Positions 15,866 to 26,731 of a DNA stretch of 64,000 nucleotides are shown piece by piece. The DNA comes from Isochrysis galbana. Lineage: Eukaryota > Haptophyta > Isochrysidales > Isochrysidaceae. Position 1 is the stretch's first letter; each line of letters starts with the position of its first letter. Both the position numbers and the translations under genes were made by a program. Where the stretch lies: NCBI GenBank assembly GCA_018136815.1, contig CM030935.1:473382-537381 (forward strand). The letters run 5' to 3'. Under the pieces are notes generated by a model. It saw only the letters and a program-made list of their open reading frames with translations, had not been told where the DNA came from and made no database searches.

Positions 15866-16477
15866 CTAGGAGCGTGCGGAGCGCCGGCGCTTCTCCGATC
15901 CTTGCTCGCGGCTGCCGCGTCGCTCCTCACGCGCAGCCAGCCGAGCCGCACGCGTCCTCGCCCGCTTTGCCCGATCATTCTCGGCTTGCTCTCCCCGGCG
16001 TAGCGCGATTTCCACTTCCTGAGTGCGGATCATCGCACCGGAGTCGGAGCTATCCTCATCGCTACAATGGCACATAGCAGCAGGCCCACCGCCGCCACAG
16101 ATCCCGCCGCCGCGATAGCTCCCGCCGCCGCGACAGCTCCCGCCGCCACTCCCGTCGCCGCTGCGGCGACCGCTGCGGCGACCACTATTATGACCGCCGC
16201 CGCGACCCGCGGCGCTGTGCCCGTCGCCGCCGCAACCCGCTACGCCGCGAGCGGCGTTGGGCCTGCTCGAGCGAGCGGTGTTAGTCTGCAAATCTTCCTC
16301 CTCTGTCTTACTAGCCTCGTTGGCCTCGTTGGCCTCATCGCTGCATTCCTCCACCTCCTCAATATCGCTCCCCTCTTCCTCGTTGTCACTGCTATCATTG
16401 CCGTCGTTGCTGACACGGCCGCCGCGCCGCCTGATAGCAGGGGGCTGCACCATCAGCTCCGGCTCCTCGGCAGCCAT
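15866..16477 (-). CDS. Acidic/Gly-rich ORF next to a transposon end
   Basis: 203 codons. The N-terminal 60 residues are acidic (SSDNEEEGSDIEEVEE), the middle is Gly/Arg/Ser-rich, and the C-terminus is basic (RAKRARTRAARLAAREERR). The ATG lies only about 80 bp inside the terminal block ending at 16560 and points away from that end. Acidic N-termini starting just inside a terminal repeat are typical of some transposases such as the piggyBac type. No catalytic domain is visible, so the function is unproven; it could be a first exon or a truncated transposase. Confidence 0.4.
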   Translation of the reverse strand: MAAEEPELMVQPPAIRRRGGRVSNDGNDSSDNEEEGSDIEEVEECSDEANEANEASKTEEEDLQTNTARSSRPNAARGVAGCGGDGHSAAGRGGGHNSGRRSGRRSGDGSGGGSCRGGGSYRGGGICGGGGPAAMCHCSDEDSSDSGAMIRTQEVEIALRRGEQAENDRAKRARTRAARLAAREERRGSREQGSEKRRRSARS

Positions 16478-16479
16478 CT

Positions 16480-16560
16480 AATTTTAAACGACTATAATAC
16501 AACTGTGGACATTTGATCGCTCAATTCGACTGATGTCCCACAATTGACGGAACGACACCT
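16480..16560 (-). mobile_element. Terminal block of the CGTTCCGTC-end family
   Basis: Contains ACAACTGTGGACATTTGATCG, TCAATTCGACTGATGTCCCA and the terminus ATTGACGGAACGACACCT, nearly identical to blocks ending at 32221, 34784 and 56883. The opposite end of this particular element was not found with confidence. Confidence 0.7.
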
Positions 16561-16569
16561 CTTTTTCAA

Positions 16570-17115
16570 GTAACGCCGCGCTTTCGCGGTATTCGTATGT
16601 CGCTCGGGGTGTCGGCCTGTAAACATACCGTAAACAGGCGTCAGTATTACCTTTTTATGTGTCAGATCGTGCCGTTTTTTTGTCGTGCTTTTTTCGTCGT
16701 TCTCCTCGTTCTCCTACGGGCGTGCGATGCCTGCGCGCGCCATGGCCCCCCTCTGTGGGGACCCTCGGGTCCCCCCAGAGGGCCAGCTGGGCCAGCTCAG
16801 GGGGCAGTGGAGGCTGGGGCTGGGCCCCTGGCCTCTCCTGCCTCTCCCTCGCTGGCCTCGCTGGCCCTGGGTGCCTTCCTGTTGGCTCGGATGGTCTGTT
16901 GCTCAGTGGTGGAGGGGGGGGTCAGTACGAGCGAGGGCCAGTGCCGGCGAGTGCGTGCGGCGCGCGGCGCGCGCTCGGCGAGGGTCTGGGCCAGAGTGAT
17001 GTCAGCTCAGCCCCTGCCAGCAGGCAGGGGCTGAGGTTGAGTGTGCAGGCCCACCCAGGGGGTGTCTGCGATGGAGGAAGGGGGGCATGGGGCCCCCATG
17101 ACCCTATCAGTTTTA
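16570..17115 (+). mobile_element. Hairpin-headed element, plus-orientation copy
   Basis: Its body (GCCAGCTCAGGGGGCAGTGG, CTGCCTCTCCCTCGCTGGC) matches the 22.3-kb copy directly and the 13.8/25.5/46.4-kb copies inverted. It ends with a C/G-rich inverted stretch and a terminal hairpin CTATCAGTTTTACTGATAG. It lacks the miniature element found in its 22.7-kb sister and so serves as the empty-site reference. No 17-bp duplication was found. Confidence 0.65.
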
Positions 17116-18483
17116 CTGATAGTTGCAAGGCAAGGGAAGAAGAGCCTGAAGCAGCGTCTGCTGCAGGATTTCGCCGCCGCCACTGCTGACTACTACAAGC
17201 CAAAGCAGCGGGCACCGTCAGTCGAGAAAGGCGAGCCCGGGGAATGTGCGTGCACGTACAAGGCGACGTACGTTTATTTACTGCCATGTCGTGTCCGTGT
17301 CGCACCACCAGCGTGATGTGCACAATAAGTGCTTGCCATACAGGGCGCATGGCTACCTCAGCTTGTGGACGCAAACGAGACTTGTGCAAATCGTGCGATG
17401 TAGAGGATAGGGATGTCGTGATAGCGGGAGTGGGAGTTGGCTTTGGAGAGCGATGAGGAGGTGGGCTCCGAGAACAGTTTTGTGCTCTGTGGACCATGCT
17501 CTAGAGTGTAAGTGAAAGTGACACCGCCCGTAAGCTGTTTATATTGGTAAACGGTGCTGGAGTGGCTAGTTGTGCATCTACGCCACCAAATATAGGGCTA
17601 TTCTTCTCACTGTCACAGAGGTTAATTGAATCATCGTGCTTCACCCATCGTAATACTTGTGAGCTGAACATGTGTGGGTCACCTCGTGCAAAGTGCAAAG
17701 GAGGGGCGACCCATGAGCACCACAAGCAGACGTGTTGCAATTTAGGCCTGGTACAGCCATCAGCCTACGGCGAGTTCGGCGGGCGGGCCCGAAAGCAACC
17801 CCAAGTCCAAATAGCGCCAGACTCACCCCGAAACTCTCACGGACGGCACACGTACATATCTATCACACGAGCGGCTTTACGTATCACTGTGGACATCAAC
17901 GCAGGTTGACTCACGGGTCGCTGAACCGCGCTGTCCGCCTCGCACATGCCACCCCACACATATGAACTCCGTTCGTGCAAGCCCACGTCGCGCATAGTCG
18001 ACGCACTCGACCTTGAGCACATACAAGGTGAGGAGGGGGGTCTGCTTCGCGGGACGTCGAGTCTGGACGAGGGGCACCACATTGCAGGCTCCACGAGGCG
18101 CGCTGGCGGCACCTTCCCGGGAAAAAGCGGTGCTCAATGACCGTGTGGGAACAGCTTACCAGGTTCTTCCATTGCAGCGCCGCCCCATTCGCGCCCAGAC
18201 CCTCCTGAGCCCCCCAAACGCCAGCGAGGGGGCGCCTGCTGGCCACTCCACCCCGACTCCGTGCTGCGGTGCGGTGGCCGACTGTGCGCGCGCGAAGCTG
18301 GGGCGGACACATGCACTATGCCCTCCACTAGCAACAAAGCGCCTCAACGCGCCTCCAGCGGCCGCCAGGCTCTAGAGGGGCTAAGGGAGCCAGCCGGCCG
18401 CGCGACCCCCTCGTCCCCTCATTCGACGTTCGGGCCACCAGGAGAGCTTTGTCCCCTTCCCTTCTCCATTCCTCTCCCCACTT
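17116..18483. other. Intergenic, nothing recognised
   Basis: No frame with family resemblance on either strand. It could contain the promoter and 5' leader of the sulfotransferase gene. Confidence 0.45.
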
Positions 18484-19827
18484 ATGGCCGCCTCGCCATC
18501 ATGGATCGAGCGCGCCCGTCATGGCTCCAGTGAAGTCGTTGCCGCTTGGCGGCGTTGCGAGGCGGACGCCCACCGCTCAGGGTCTACATTTGCGCCGACG
18601 GGGCTCGTGCATGACAAGGAGCACCACATGCTACGACCACCAGCCGGGCGCGACTTACTGCGCACCCGCATCCGTCGCATGCTCACGTGGGAGGACAGCC
18701 TTTCACCTCACGCCATGACGCCACCCGCTTTCTTTCCATATTGGGGAGCAAGAGAAAACCTCACGAGTGTGCTACAGTGTACACGTGGCAGTGAATACTG
18801 CAGGGAAACTTCATGCGGGTTCTGGCCACTCCCGACCACAGTCAAGACGCACACAAGACCCAATTCCGCCTTCGTCGTCCGCCTGCCAAATGGTGTGCAA
18901 CACACCATTCTCGACATCCCAAAGGTAGCCACAACAACGATAATGCACTTCTTGCACGATCCTAAGAACCCATTTAGGCCGTACACGCAGGATAAGGAAT
19001 CGAAAGACTTGCTCAACAGCTGCAAGGGCCGTTCCTACCTTGATATCGTCGATGAGGCGGTCCGCCTCTCCAGCCATGGCCAGAGCTCCAACTCTTCGTC
19101 GCCATTCCACCTCAATCTAGAAGTGCTAGCAAGTTGCGCTTTTGGTGCAACTTTCAACCTCGAAGACCAGCGTGATCACCACAATTGCGTCGCGAGGGGC
19201 TGTCATGCTACCAATTCCACCTTCAACCTAGCCTTGGTGCGTCACCCGCTTGGCCGATTCATTACGGCATTATGCCCGCATAATCAGATATCCGAGGACA
19301 ACCTGTGCAACATGCGCACGTACGCCTTGGGATATGCCAGGCCTCGTCTCCCTCTTATTGAGCTACTCGCCTGGCGTGCAAGAACGATGCGATTCCAAAT
19401 TGCCTATGCTGATGACGCACATGTGCGCACACAGAGCTTTTTTTTGACAAGTACAGATCGTAGCGGCAACCCTATCCGATGGGACGCTATCTTGCGCTTG
19501 GAAGACGCATCATTCTCACAGCAACTGAGTGATATTTTCCAGGGGATGCTGACCGACGTTGGCATGTCCTATGAAGACGCGCGGATTACCGGCATGTCCT
19601 GGTCGAAATCAAGAGCAAATTCGAAGCTGAACGCAAAAGCCATATATAGACAATTGGCGATCGAGGCGGAGGCACACCCATCGTTTTTGTGCGATCTATG
19701 CCATATTTACGGGCAAGACTTTGCATGTCTGGGATTCGCATTCCCGGCCCAATGCCGGGAGTCGAAATGCCTAAGCTCCATGCCGCGCTGGTTACAAATT
19801 GCAGTAAAGCGCAACGTCACGGTATGA
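18484..19827 (+). CDS. Carbohydrate-type sulfotransferase family protein
   Basis: 447 codons with no intron. Two PAPS-binding motifs are visible: a 5'-phosphosulfate loop DIPKVATTTIMHF at about residues 144-156 (family pattern PKxxxT) and a 3'-phosphate motif ALVRHPLGRFITAL at about 250-263 (family pattern RdPxxRxxSay). Such enzymes move sulfate from PAPS to sugars or glycoproteins, usually in the Golgi. The conserved spacing between motifs supports a real enzyme. No clear N-terminal membrane anchor precedes the domain, so the start may be incomplete or the protein may be soluble. The Cys-rich C-terminus (CDLCHIYGQDFACLGF) may form disulfides. The acceptor is unknown. Confidence 0.75.
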   Translation: MAASPSWIERARHGSSEVVAAWRRCEADAHRSGSTFAPTGLVHDKEHHMLRPPAGRDLLRTRIRRMLTWEDSLSPHAMTPPAFFPYWGARENLTSVLQCTRGSEYCRETSCGFWPLPTTVKTHTRPNSAFVVRLPNGVQHTILDIPKVATTTIMHFLHDPKNPFRPYTQDKESKDLLNSCKGRSYLDIVDEAVRLSSHGQSSNSSSPFHLNLEVLASCAFGATFNLEDQRDHHNCVARGCHATNSTFNLALVRHPLGRFITALCPHNQISEDNLCNMRTYALGYARPRLPLIELLAWRARTMRFQIAYADDAHVRTQSFFLTSTDRSGNPIRWDAILRLEDASFSQQLSDIFQGMLTDVGMSYEDARITGMSWSKSRANSKLNAKAIYRQLAIEAEAHPSFLCDLCHIYGQDFACLGFAFPAQCRESKCLSSMPRWLQIAVKRNVTV

Positions 19828-21466
19828 CCGACTTTGTCAAGTCTGGTAGCCGCGGTTATCAAGGATCGGTCTACGCGCCGCCTCATTGCAACTAGGCATC
19901 ATGGTACGAAAACAATAAGATGCCTGCTTCATCTAATTATAAAGAATAAAATTCTCTTGTTCTCTTTAGGCTTTGAGCGCAGCACTAATAGTTGTCAACT
20001 GTCAGCGATGTGGGGTTGCTGCTCGGGGTGACAGGAAGGGCCCCCTTGAGCCCTGCTCACTTGCCCGTGGTGCGGGAGCAGAGGGCGGAGCCGAGCGGGC
20101 GGGGAGAGCAGCAGCGGGGCGGCCGGACCGAGCAGGAGGCCCCCCGTGGGCACGGAGTCCGTGCACATTTTCTGTTCCTCTTTGCGCGCCGCCCGGCGGG
20201 ATGCGCCGCGCCTCTCTTGACGGCGCCGCGCCTGCGACCTGCGACAGACAACAGGAAGAAGCACAAGGAGGAGAGAAGACGGCATGGGAGAGAAGACGGC
20301 ATGAATTGATTTATCATGAATAAACGTCTCCCCTTTCGTTTTGTATTTGGATTCTCCGTCGGGCCCGCCCCGGCGTTCCACACACACACACATGTCATGT
20401 CACATGTGGGCCATCGACAGAACGGGGGGTCAAAAATGGGGGCAATGCACGTCAAGCGCGTCGTTGGGGAGCGGGCGTCAACGAGTCGTTGGTCGTTGGG
20501 TAACGGCACATCGGAGCGCGTCCACCTCCACGAGCGAAGGGGGCAGTTGATGACACGTGCAGGCGCTGAAACGCCCACCACTAACACGCTCTTACTCAAT
20601 TTCAATTGGGTGTAGGGTAGGTGGTAGGTAGTCGAACAAAGCCAACGAAGAAGGCAGGATCATTAGACTATCGATGGCACATTCCAAAAGGCCTGTCCGG
20701 AACACTCATCCGAAACCGGGCCCACCGTGGTAGTGTACCAGGGCCGCACCCCCGACACCAAACAAAAAGGAAAGAGGGGCTTTCGCTATGGCCTGGTGCT
20801 CCCTTGCTTAGCTAGTTGCCCACAGCCCACAGCAGATAGGTAGCCACGGCTCTTCGCATTTGCCCATGCCTCGTCGGCTTCTTCGTCCGGTGTCTCCGGT
20901 TTTATGTGTCCTTTCCATAGGTGTGTTATGGTCTTCCTAATATCGGGTTCGTCTAGTAGGTCGGTGTTGATACACATATCGTACTTTCGGCCCGACTTGT
21001 GCCCGGTGACCGGTGATTTCAAACGTCAAACGTGCCGAGCACGCGCCCATGTGTGAACCAAGTATAAACTTAGTTGGGTTGGCTGGGATATAAAAAACCC
21101 CTTTTAATATTCTCGCCTCGCGCGTGACACTAGGTTTCGCTTCTGTAGCCACGCCCTTTCCCTTCCCTTTCCCTTACTACCCTTGATCACCCTTTGACTC
21201 GCGTGGGCGCTCGATTTGAGTCGGGGGGTGTCGAATCCAGAGTATCTCTATACTCAAAGCGGATTCGATACTCGATAGCTGCGACGAACGAATTTTGTTT
21301 TCAGGGCTTGTCTCGATGGTTCGCCGCTCGCTCGACATATTGAACACCGAGGCTTCACATCGCTCGTCAATTCATTTGTCTACTCCTTCTTTGTTTGTTT
21401 CGAGCGTTTATGTTTGTTTCTCAGTTCTTTTGTTGATTGAGTGGCAACTAAGTTTATACTTGGTCA
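19828..21466. other. Intergenic, repeat remnants
   Basis: No gene recognised. 21053-21092 has AAGTATAAACTTAGTT directly joined to GGGTTGGCTGGGATATAA. This combines the hairpin of the 17-bp-duplication family with the GGGTTGGCTAGGATATAAC tail seen at 47229 and, inverted, about 41655, so it is probably an old copy. Confidence 0.45.
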
Positions 21467-21552
21467 AAGTCGCGTTCCGTCAAAAGAGGGCCAGGTGATT
21501 TTTTTGTCATCCATATACTCTTGTTTTCTTTTTAAAACCCGTCACGAAACAT
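21467..21552 (+). mobile_element. Left end of CGTTCCGTC-end family plus CACGAAACA-type end
   Basis: AAGTCGCGTTCCGTCAAAAGAGG-type terminus at 21467, as at 30948 and 51982, followed 70 bp later by AAAACCCGTCACGAAACA (21535-21552), the terminal motif of the second inverted-repeat family (47326, 49488, 55029). No matching right end was found nearby. Confidence 0.55.
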
Positions 21553-21814
21553 AAATGCAGAAAACGAGTTTCGTTACACGTCTTTAGGGTGTGTGCGAAA
21601 AGTTTTTTACCCGTATGCCGGCCGGAAACCCAGACTGTGTACTGTGTCCTCTCACAGGGGGTCTCTTGAGCAGATCAATATTCCAACCATTAGACTGCAT
21701 ATTCTTCAGTGCATCTTCATGTGACATTACCTGTTGTAGCAAATGGTACTCCTTCCACAGGTAGTGCTACCTATCACCAAGCGCGTGCGCCCCCCCCCCC
21801 TTATGGAAGTTTCC

Positions 21815-22215
21815 GCGGTGCGCCGTGCGCATGATGAGTGGCAATCACCGTTCGCATCAGCCCCCCGCGGGAACACCGTGCGTGCGCATGGAAGTTTCCG
21901 TGTGCATGATGAGTGGCCATCACGCGGGGACGCCGTGCGTGTGCATGGAAGTTTTCCGCACACGCCGTCACGGATGCGCATGATGAGTGGCAATCACAGG
22001 CGTAGGTGCGCATCCTCGAAAATGACGCGTGTGCATCGGTCGTGCATTGAAGTTTCCGCCGCATCACGGATGCGCATGATGAGTGGCAATCACAGGCGTA
22101 GGTGCGCACCCTCGAAAATGACGCGTGTGCATCGGCCCCTCCCCCCGCGCGGGGACGCCGTGCGTGCGCATGGAAGTTTCCGTGTGCATGATGAGTGGCC
22201 ATCACGCGGGGACGC
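21815..22215. repeat. Imperfect tandem repeats with GCATGATGAGTGGCAATCAC core
   Basis: The core GCATGATGAGTGGC(A/C)ATCAC occurs about five times between 21830 and 22205, separated by variable G+C-rich segments such as GGGGACGCCGTGCGTGCGCATGG. The same core occurs at 31736, inside another mobile region. It is noncoding. Confidence 0.65.
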
Positions 22216-22289
22216 CGTGCTGGGGCAGACCTGTGGTTGGGTGACCCTGTGGCAGACAAACGTTAAACGCCTTCTGAAATCTTATAATA

Positions 22290-23150
22290 GTTAGTGTCCC
22301 CGGGGGATCTCGCTCGGCCCCCGCCCTCCGGCCTTTCTTCGTCCGATGCCGCACTTTCAAAGTGACTTTCGCGGTGTCTGCCTGCCGCGCGGGGTATCCG
22401 GGTATCTTCTCGTTGATATACCGTAAATGGGCGGTTGTCTTTCCTATTCTCGGGCCGGATCGTGTCGTTTTTTTGTCGTTCTTTTCCCGTCATTCTCATT
22501 CTCTTCGTTCTCCTACGGGCGCGCGCTGCATGGCGCGCGCCATGGCCCCCTTCCCCTTCTGGGGGGCCCGAGGGGCCCCCCAAAGGGCCAGCCCGGGCAG
22601 CTCAGGGGGCAGTGGAGGCTGGGGCAGTGCCCCTGGCCTCTCCTGGCTCTCCCTCGCTCGCCTCGCTGGTCCTGGGTGCCCTCTTGGCGGCCTCGGTGGC
22701 CTACATGTGAAACACAAACACAGTCAAACTCAGAAATAAAACAGCAAAAACAGTATGTTTTTTGTTTTTTGCCGTCGAAAAAAAACAGAGAAAAACAGTG
22801 TAAAAACAAATGTGCGGGGTAGGGGGACCGCCCGAAATAAAACAGCGAAAAACATATGTTTTGGGCCTCCGAAAACCGAAAAAAAACATTGTTCCTATGT
22901 TTCACATGTAGGCTCGGTGGTCTATGGCTCAGTGGTGAGGGGGGGGGTCAGTACGAGCGACGGCCAGTGCAGGCGAGTGCGTGCGGCGCGCGGCGCGCGC
23001 TCGGCGACGGTCCGGGCCAGAGTGGTGTCAGCTCAGCCCTTGCCAGCAAGCAGGGGCTGAGGTTGAGTGTGCAGGCCCACCCAGGGGGTGTCTGCGATGG
23101 AGAGAGGAGAGAGGGGGGCGCGAGGCCCCCATTGGCCTCCTACTTATAAA
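22290..23150 (+). mobile_element. Hairpin-headed element, plus-orientation copy 2, carrying a nested MITE
   Basis: Aligns with 16570-17115 along its length (TTTCGCGGTGTCTGCCTG start, CCATGGCCCCC, GCCAGCCCGGGCAGCTCAGG, CTGGGTGCC, GGTTGAGTGTGCAGGCCCACC) and ends with the hairpin CTACTTATAAAAGTAG. It is interrupted at 22700-22912 by a miniature element. No protein is encoded. 17-bp flanking repeats were not found. Confidence 0.7.
22692..22920. mobile_element. hAT-like MITE with 8-bp target duplication
   Basis: The insert 22700-22912 (213 bp) starts CCTACATGTGAAACA and ends with its inverse TGTTTCACATGTAGG. It is flanked by the direct repeat CTCGGTGG (22692-22699 and 22913-22920). The related element at 16.88 kb reads straight through GGCTCGGATGGTCTG and so shows the pre-insertion state. 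8-bp duplications are the hallmark of hAT transposons. The A-rich interior has no coding capacity. Confidence 0.9.
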
Positions 23151-23541
23151 AGTAGTTGTCGCGCTGCCATTCAAAAACGGAGATAAAAATCGGAAGGGGT
23201 TGCAAGAACGGCAAAAACGACTTGTTTTTGGGCTTCACAGAAACACGGTAAAAACTTACTTCCCATCTAGGGCTAGGGTCTACATTACTTTACTCCTACC
23301 GCGCCCCAGCGCCCCAGACCCTACTTTCTAACTCCTTTCTTTACTGTATACTCTCATCCTTCCGGCTGCTGGCGGCTCGTCAATCCCCCAAAAGCCCCCG
23401 GCGGTGACTCTGGCGGCCGGGCGGTCCGGCAAGTCTGAAGTTTTGGAAGGCGGTCGTTGCCTCCCCGCTCTCGAGTCGCCTCTTCCCTCTTTCTGTACTC
23501 TCTACCTCTTTGTACCCTCGGGGCCCCACCGTCCGTCTGCG
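23151..23541. other. Flank between a mobile element and FAH
   Basis: Contains GTAAAAACTTACTTCCCATCTAGG near 23250-23273, resembling the right end of the MITE at 41807-41989; no left partner was found. The rest is the 5' flank of fumarylacetoacetase. Confidence 0.4.
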
Positions 23542-25284
23542 ATGGGCCGTGCGCACCCGCTGGTGTCTGAGGGCAGCGAATTCCCGCTCTCGAGCTTGCC
23601 GCTCGGCTCATTCGAGACGAGCAGTCGTGGGCGGAGACTGGGGGTCGCAATCGGCGAGAGCATCCTCGACTGCCGAGCTCTTACTACCGATGGTCACCTG
23701 GAGGCCGGCTGGGGCCTTGGTGAGGAGCGGCTCGACGCCCATCTCGCACTTGGAGCACCTGCGTGGGCCGAGGCCCGCACAGCCATCGAGCGGATCCTGC
23801 AGCCTGACTCGCACTTTCTCAGTGATCTTGAGCTCTTTCGTCACAAATACCTCGTCAACGCGTCCGATGCTACGATGAGGATGCCGATGCGTGTTGGCGA
23901 CTACACAGACTTCTACCTCTCTCTCGAACATGCTCGCAACGTCGGCACCATGTTCCGTGGCGTGGACAAGGCACTGATGGACAACTGGTCATGTATGCCT
24001 GTTGCCTACCACGGGCGAGCGTCGACTGTCGTGGTGTCCGGTGCGGTAGATCCCCGCCGGCCGTGGGGCCAAGTTGCAAAACCAGACGCAGGCGTGGCGC
24101 CTGTCTTCAAGCCGTCGGCACAGCTGGACTACGAGCTCGAGCTGGGGTGAGTGGCAACTCCCTCAGCCAGATATCGCTCGCCAATCTCTTCTGATGTGTC
24201 GCACTCGAAGGTCTGATTTGATGGCTGGCACACTTCGAAGGTGGCCCAAGAGGGACATCCATCACGTTCGCCCAGCTGACTCGATTCCCCATGTGTTGCC
24301 TCCTCGATAGTTACGTCTTCGGCGGGCCTAGCAACGACATTGGCGAGCCAATCCCTTTGGCTGAGGCCGAATCGAGGATATTCGGCGTCGTTCTCGTGAA
24401 CGACTGGTCCGCCAGAGACTTCCAGGTGAGCAGAGTAGATGAGTGCGTGTACTGCGGATTCGTCCTGCCCGGGTGCCCTAGGACGCCACCCACAATCCCG
24501 AGTCTCTTGTCTGTTTCCACCCTCTCAAAGTCACATGCTTCCACCTCCTCCCGACTGTCTTGCGCAGGCTTGGGAATACAGACCTCTTGGGCCCTTCAAC
24601 GGCAAAAACTTCCTGACGACAATTTCACCTTGGGTTGTCCCTCTCACCGCCCTCGAACCGGCTCGATGCACACTGCCGCCACGGCTGCCCGACGCCCATC
24701 CGACACTTCCCTACTTGAGCTCTCCTGCCTCTGCCAATCGGGGTATTGATTTGAAAATGGAAGTTGCGCTAACAAGGAGCGACTGGCCGGTCGGGACCGA
24801 GGTCATCTTGACTCGTGGCAACGCCAAAATGTTGTACTGGAGCGTTGCTCAACAGGTACGCTTGCCAAGGAGGGAGCCGACGGTCGGTCATCCATAGACT
24901 TGTGTGGTAGATCACGACATCTAAGTGTACATGACACCTTTGCTCCGCTTCTTGTACTCGCTTTGCCTAACCATTCACTTCTGTTTGCCGCATACACAGG
25001 TGGCACACCATAGCGCCGGCGGCTGCTCCCTTCAGTCTGGCGATCTACTCGCTACGGGCACCATCTCCGGAGAATCCATCGACTCTCGCGGTTCTTTGCT
25101 AGAGCGATCGTGGCGTGGGACTGAGCCGATTCCAATGCCTGACGGAAGTACTCGATGCTTTTTAGACGACGGCGACACGATCACCATTCGAGCACACGCT
25201 CAGGGTGCCAACGGGGAACGGATCGGCTTTGGTGAGTGCAAAGGTACAGTACTCCCTGCCCTTGCCCCAAGGGAAGGATGGTGA
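23542..25284 (+). CDS. FAH: Fumarylacetoacetase
   Basis: Four exons: 23542-24146, 24311-24425, 24568-24855 and 25000-25284, all with GT-AG introns, giving 430 residues (animal FAH has 419). Landmarks: an [14 protein letters not shown] start, the N-terminal SH3-like domain to about residue 115, [20 protein letters not shown] (metal/active-site region; family GDYTDFYxSxxHAxNVG), [58 protein letters not shown] and a [12 protein letters not shown] end. FAH splits fumarylacetoacetate into fumarate and acetoacetate, the last step of tyrosine breakdown; it binds Ca/Mg. Splicing fits at every junction. The frame is open upstream of 23542, but the family start matches [11 protein letters not shown]. 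Confidence 0.95.
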
Positions 25285-25487
25285 ATCTCCGGTAGGCCGG
25301 TAGGATACTTTTTCCTTTTCCTATGCTGTACTACATATGGTTTTCTTTTCATACGGGTTGTCTTCGCATTTGAACGCGGTGGATGAGACGATGGCTAGAA
25401 ATGAGTAGTACTCCTATCATTAATTCGCGAGGACTGTAGTGGCTACGTGGCGGTGACCTTAAATCGCGGACAGATAGAAATGTCGCT

Positions 25488-26731
25488 TCTGCAAAACTAG
25501 CCCGAACTAAGTTTATACTTAGTTCGCCCATGGGGGGGCACGAGCCCCCCCCTCTCTCCACTCCTCCCCTGCCATGGGGGAGGAACCACCCATGCTCCTG
25601 GCACGCCTGATGGCTTGCCAGGAGCCCACTGCCCTGCTGACCCACTCTCTCAGTGGCAGGCTCGCCTGCCTCGCGCGTCCTGGCCTGTCGTGGCCAGCCC
25701 ATCGCTCCAACCCCCCCTCCCCCCCTGTTCGACAGGCAGACAGGTGCAGAGTGGGGGCCCCTGAGGCCCAGGAGCGCCAGCGAGGGAGAGGCAGGGGAGA
25801 CCAGGGCCCAGCCCCAGCCCCAGCCTCCTCTGCCCGCTGAGCTGGCCTCCAGGAGCCTCCAGGGGTCGCCAGAGGCAGCTGCAGGCCTGTTGCAGGCGCG
25901 CCATCGCGCGTACCTGCAGGAGAGGGGAGAGAGAGCGCGGAGAAGGGGGTGGGCGGAGCGAGGGCTCCGCTCACCGGAAAATATATAAGTCCCGCACCTG
26001 TTTACAGGAGAAGTCGGGACCGAGGACGCCGCCAGCCCGGTAGGCATAGGAGGAAGGGGGGAACGGATCACCGGGGGGGGGCGCGGGCCACCGACCATAT
26101 CTAAGCCCTTTCCCCCTATTCCCCTAGAAGTGCACGGGGGGAGTCGCCTGATGGCGGGGGGAAAGGGCCGGGAGAGAGGGGGTGTAGAAAGTTTTGCTGC
26201 GTGAGTAGAAAGTAGAGGGTCCACGGCCGCGTGTGCGGTGAGACTATTAAGAAGTTAATTACTGATGGTGCATCAGTAGCACTGATATCAGTTTTTTACA
26301 TCAGTATCAGCTCACCTCGAGCTGATAGCACTGATATCAGTTGTCAGTTGTCAGTAGCTTGGAGCGGGGAAAAAACAAAACACCTAGCCCCCTGTACTTT
26401 CTACATCCAAAAAAAAAGTAAAAAAAACAACTTAATTTGGGTCGGATGAGAGTCAAACTGCTTTCCTGCGCTGCGCATCGCCCACTCACTGTCAACTGAG
26501 CCGCTTGTCGCTCATGCAATCTTTTATTAGGGACGTTTTGTTGTATATATATCTGCAGCAAATACACAAGCCACTGATATCAGCTGATATTCTGCTCGCT
26601 CAGGGCCTTTGAGGTAATATCACCTGATGAGGTCCATCAGCTTATATCAGCTATGATATCAGTGTCAGCCTCGAAGTTGGTGTCAGCTGATGAACTGATG
26701 CACCATCACTGAAATCTGCAAAACTAGCCCG
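25488..26731 (-). mobile_element. Hairpin-headed element, copy 2, with 17-bp direct repeats
   Basis: The direct repeat TCTGCAAAACTAGCCCG is at 25488-25504 and at 26715-26731, identical. The insert opens with a perfect hairpin AACTAAGTTTATACTTAGTT and then the C/G inverted stretch and body shared with copies 1 and 3. Near its far end (after GTGAGACTATTAAGAAG) it contains a 455-bp foldback sequence not present in copy 1, probably nested. No protein is encoded. Confidence 0.88.
26258..26712. mobile_element. Foldback element rich in CTGATATCAG palindromes
   Basis: The ends are inverted: ACTGATGGTGCATCAGT at the left, and its partner ACTGATGCACCATCACTG at the right. The interior repeats TGATATCAG and ATCAGCTGAT palindromes at least seven times. 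The middle (about 26440-26510), read on the minus strand, has GGCTCAGTTGACAG and AGTTTGACTCT, loosely like tRNA A- and B-boxes, but no tRNA fold. It is probably a non-autonomous foldback element. Confidence 0.7.

Noticed and set aside
21815-22215. CRISPR-like array
   Set aside because: The repeats are imperfect, spacers are related to each other, and the genome is eukaryotic.
26435-26510. tRNA-like A-box and B-box on the minus strand
   Set aside because: GGCTCAGTTGACAG and AGTTTGACTCT resemble the boxes, but the acceptor and anticodon stems do not pair; at most a decayed SINE head.
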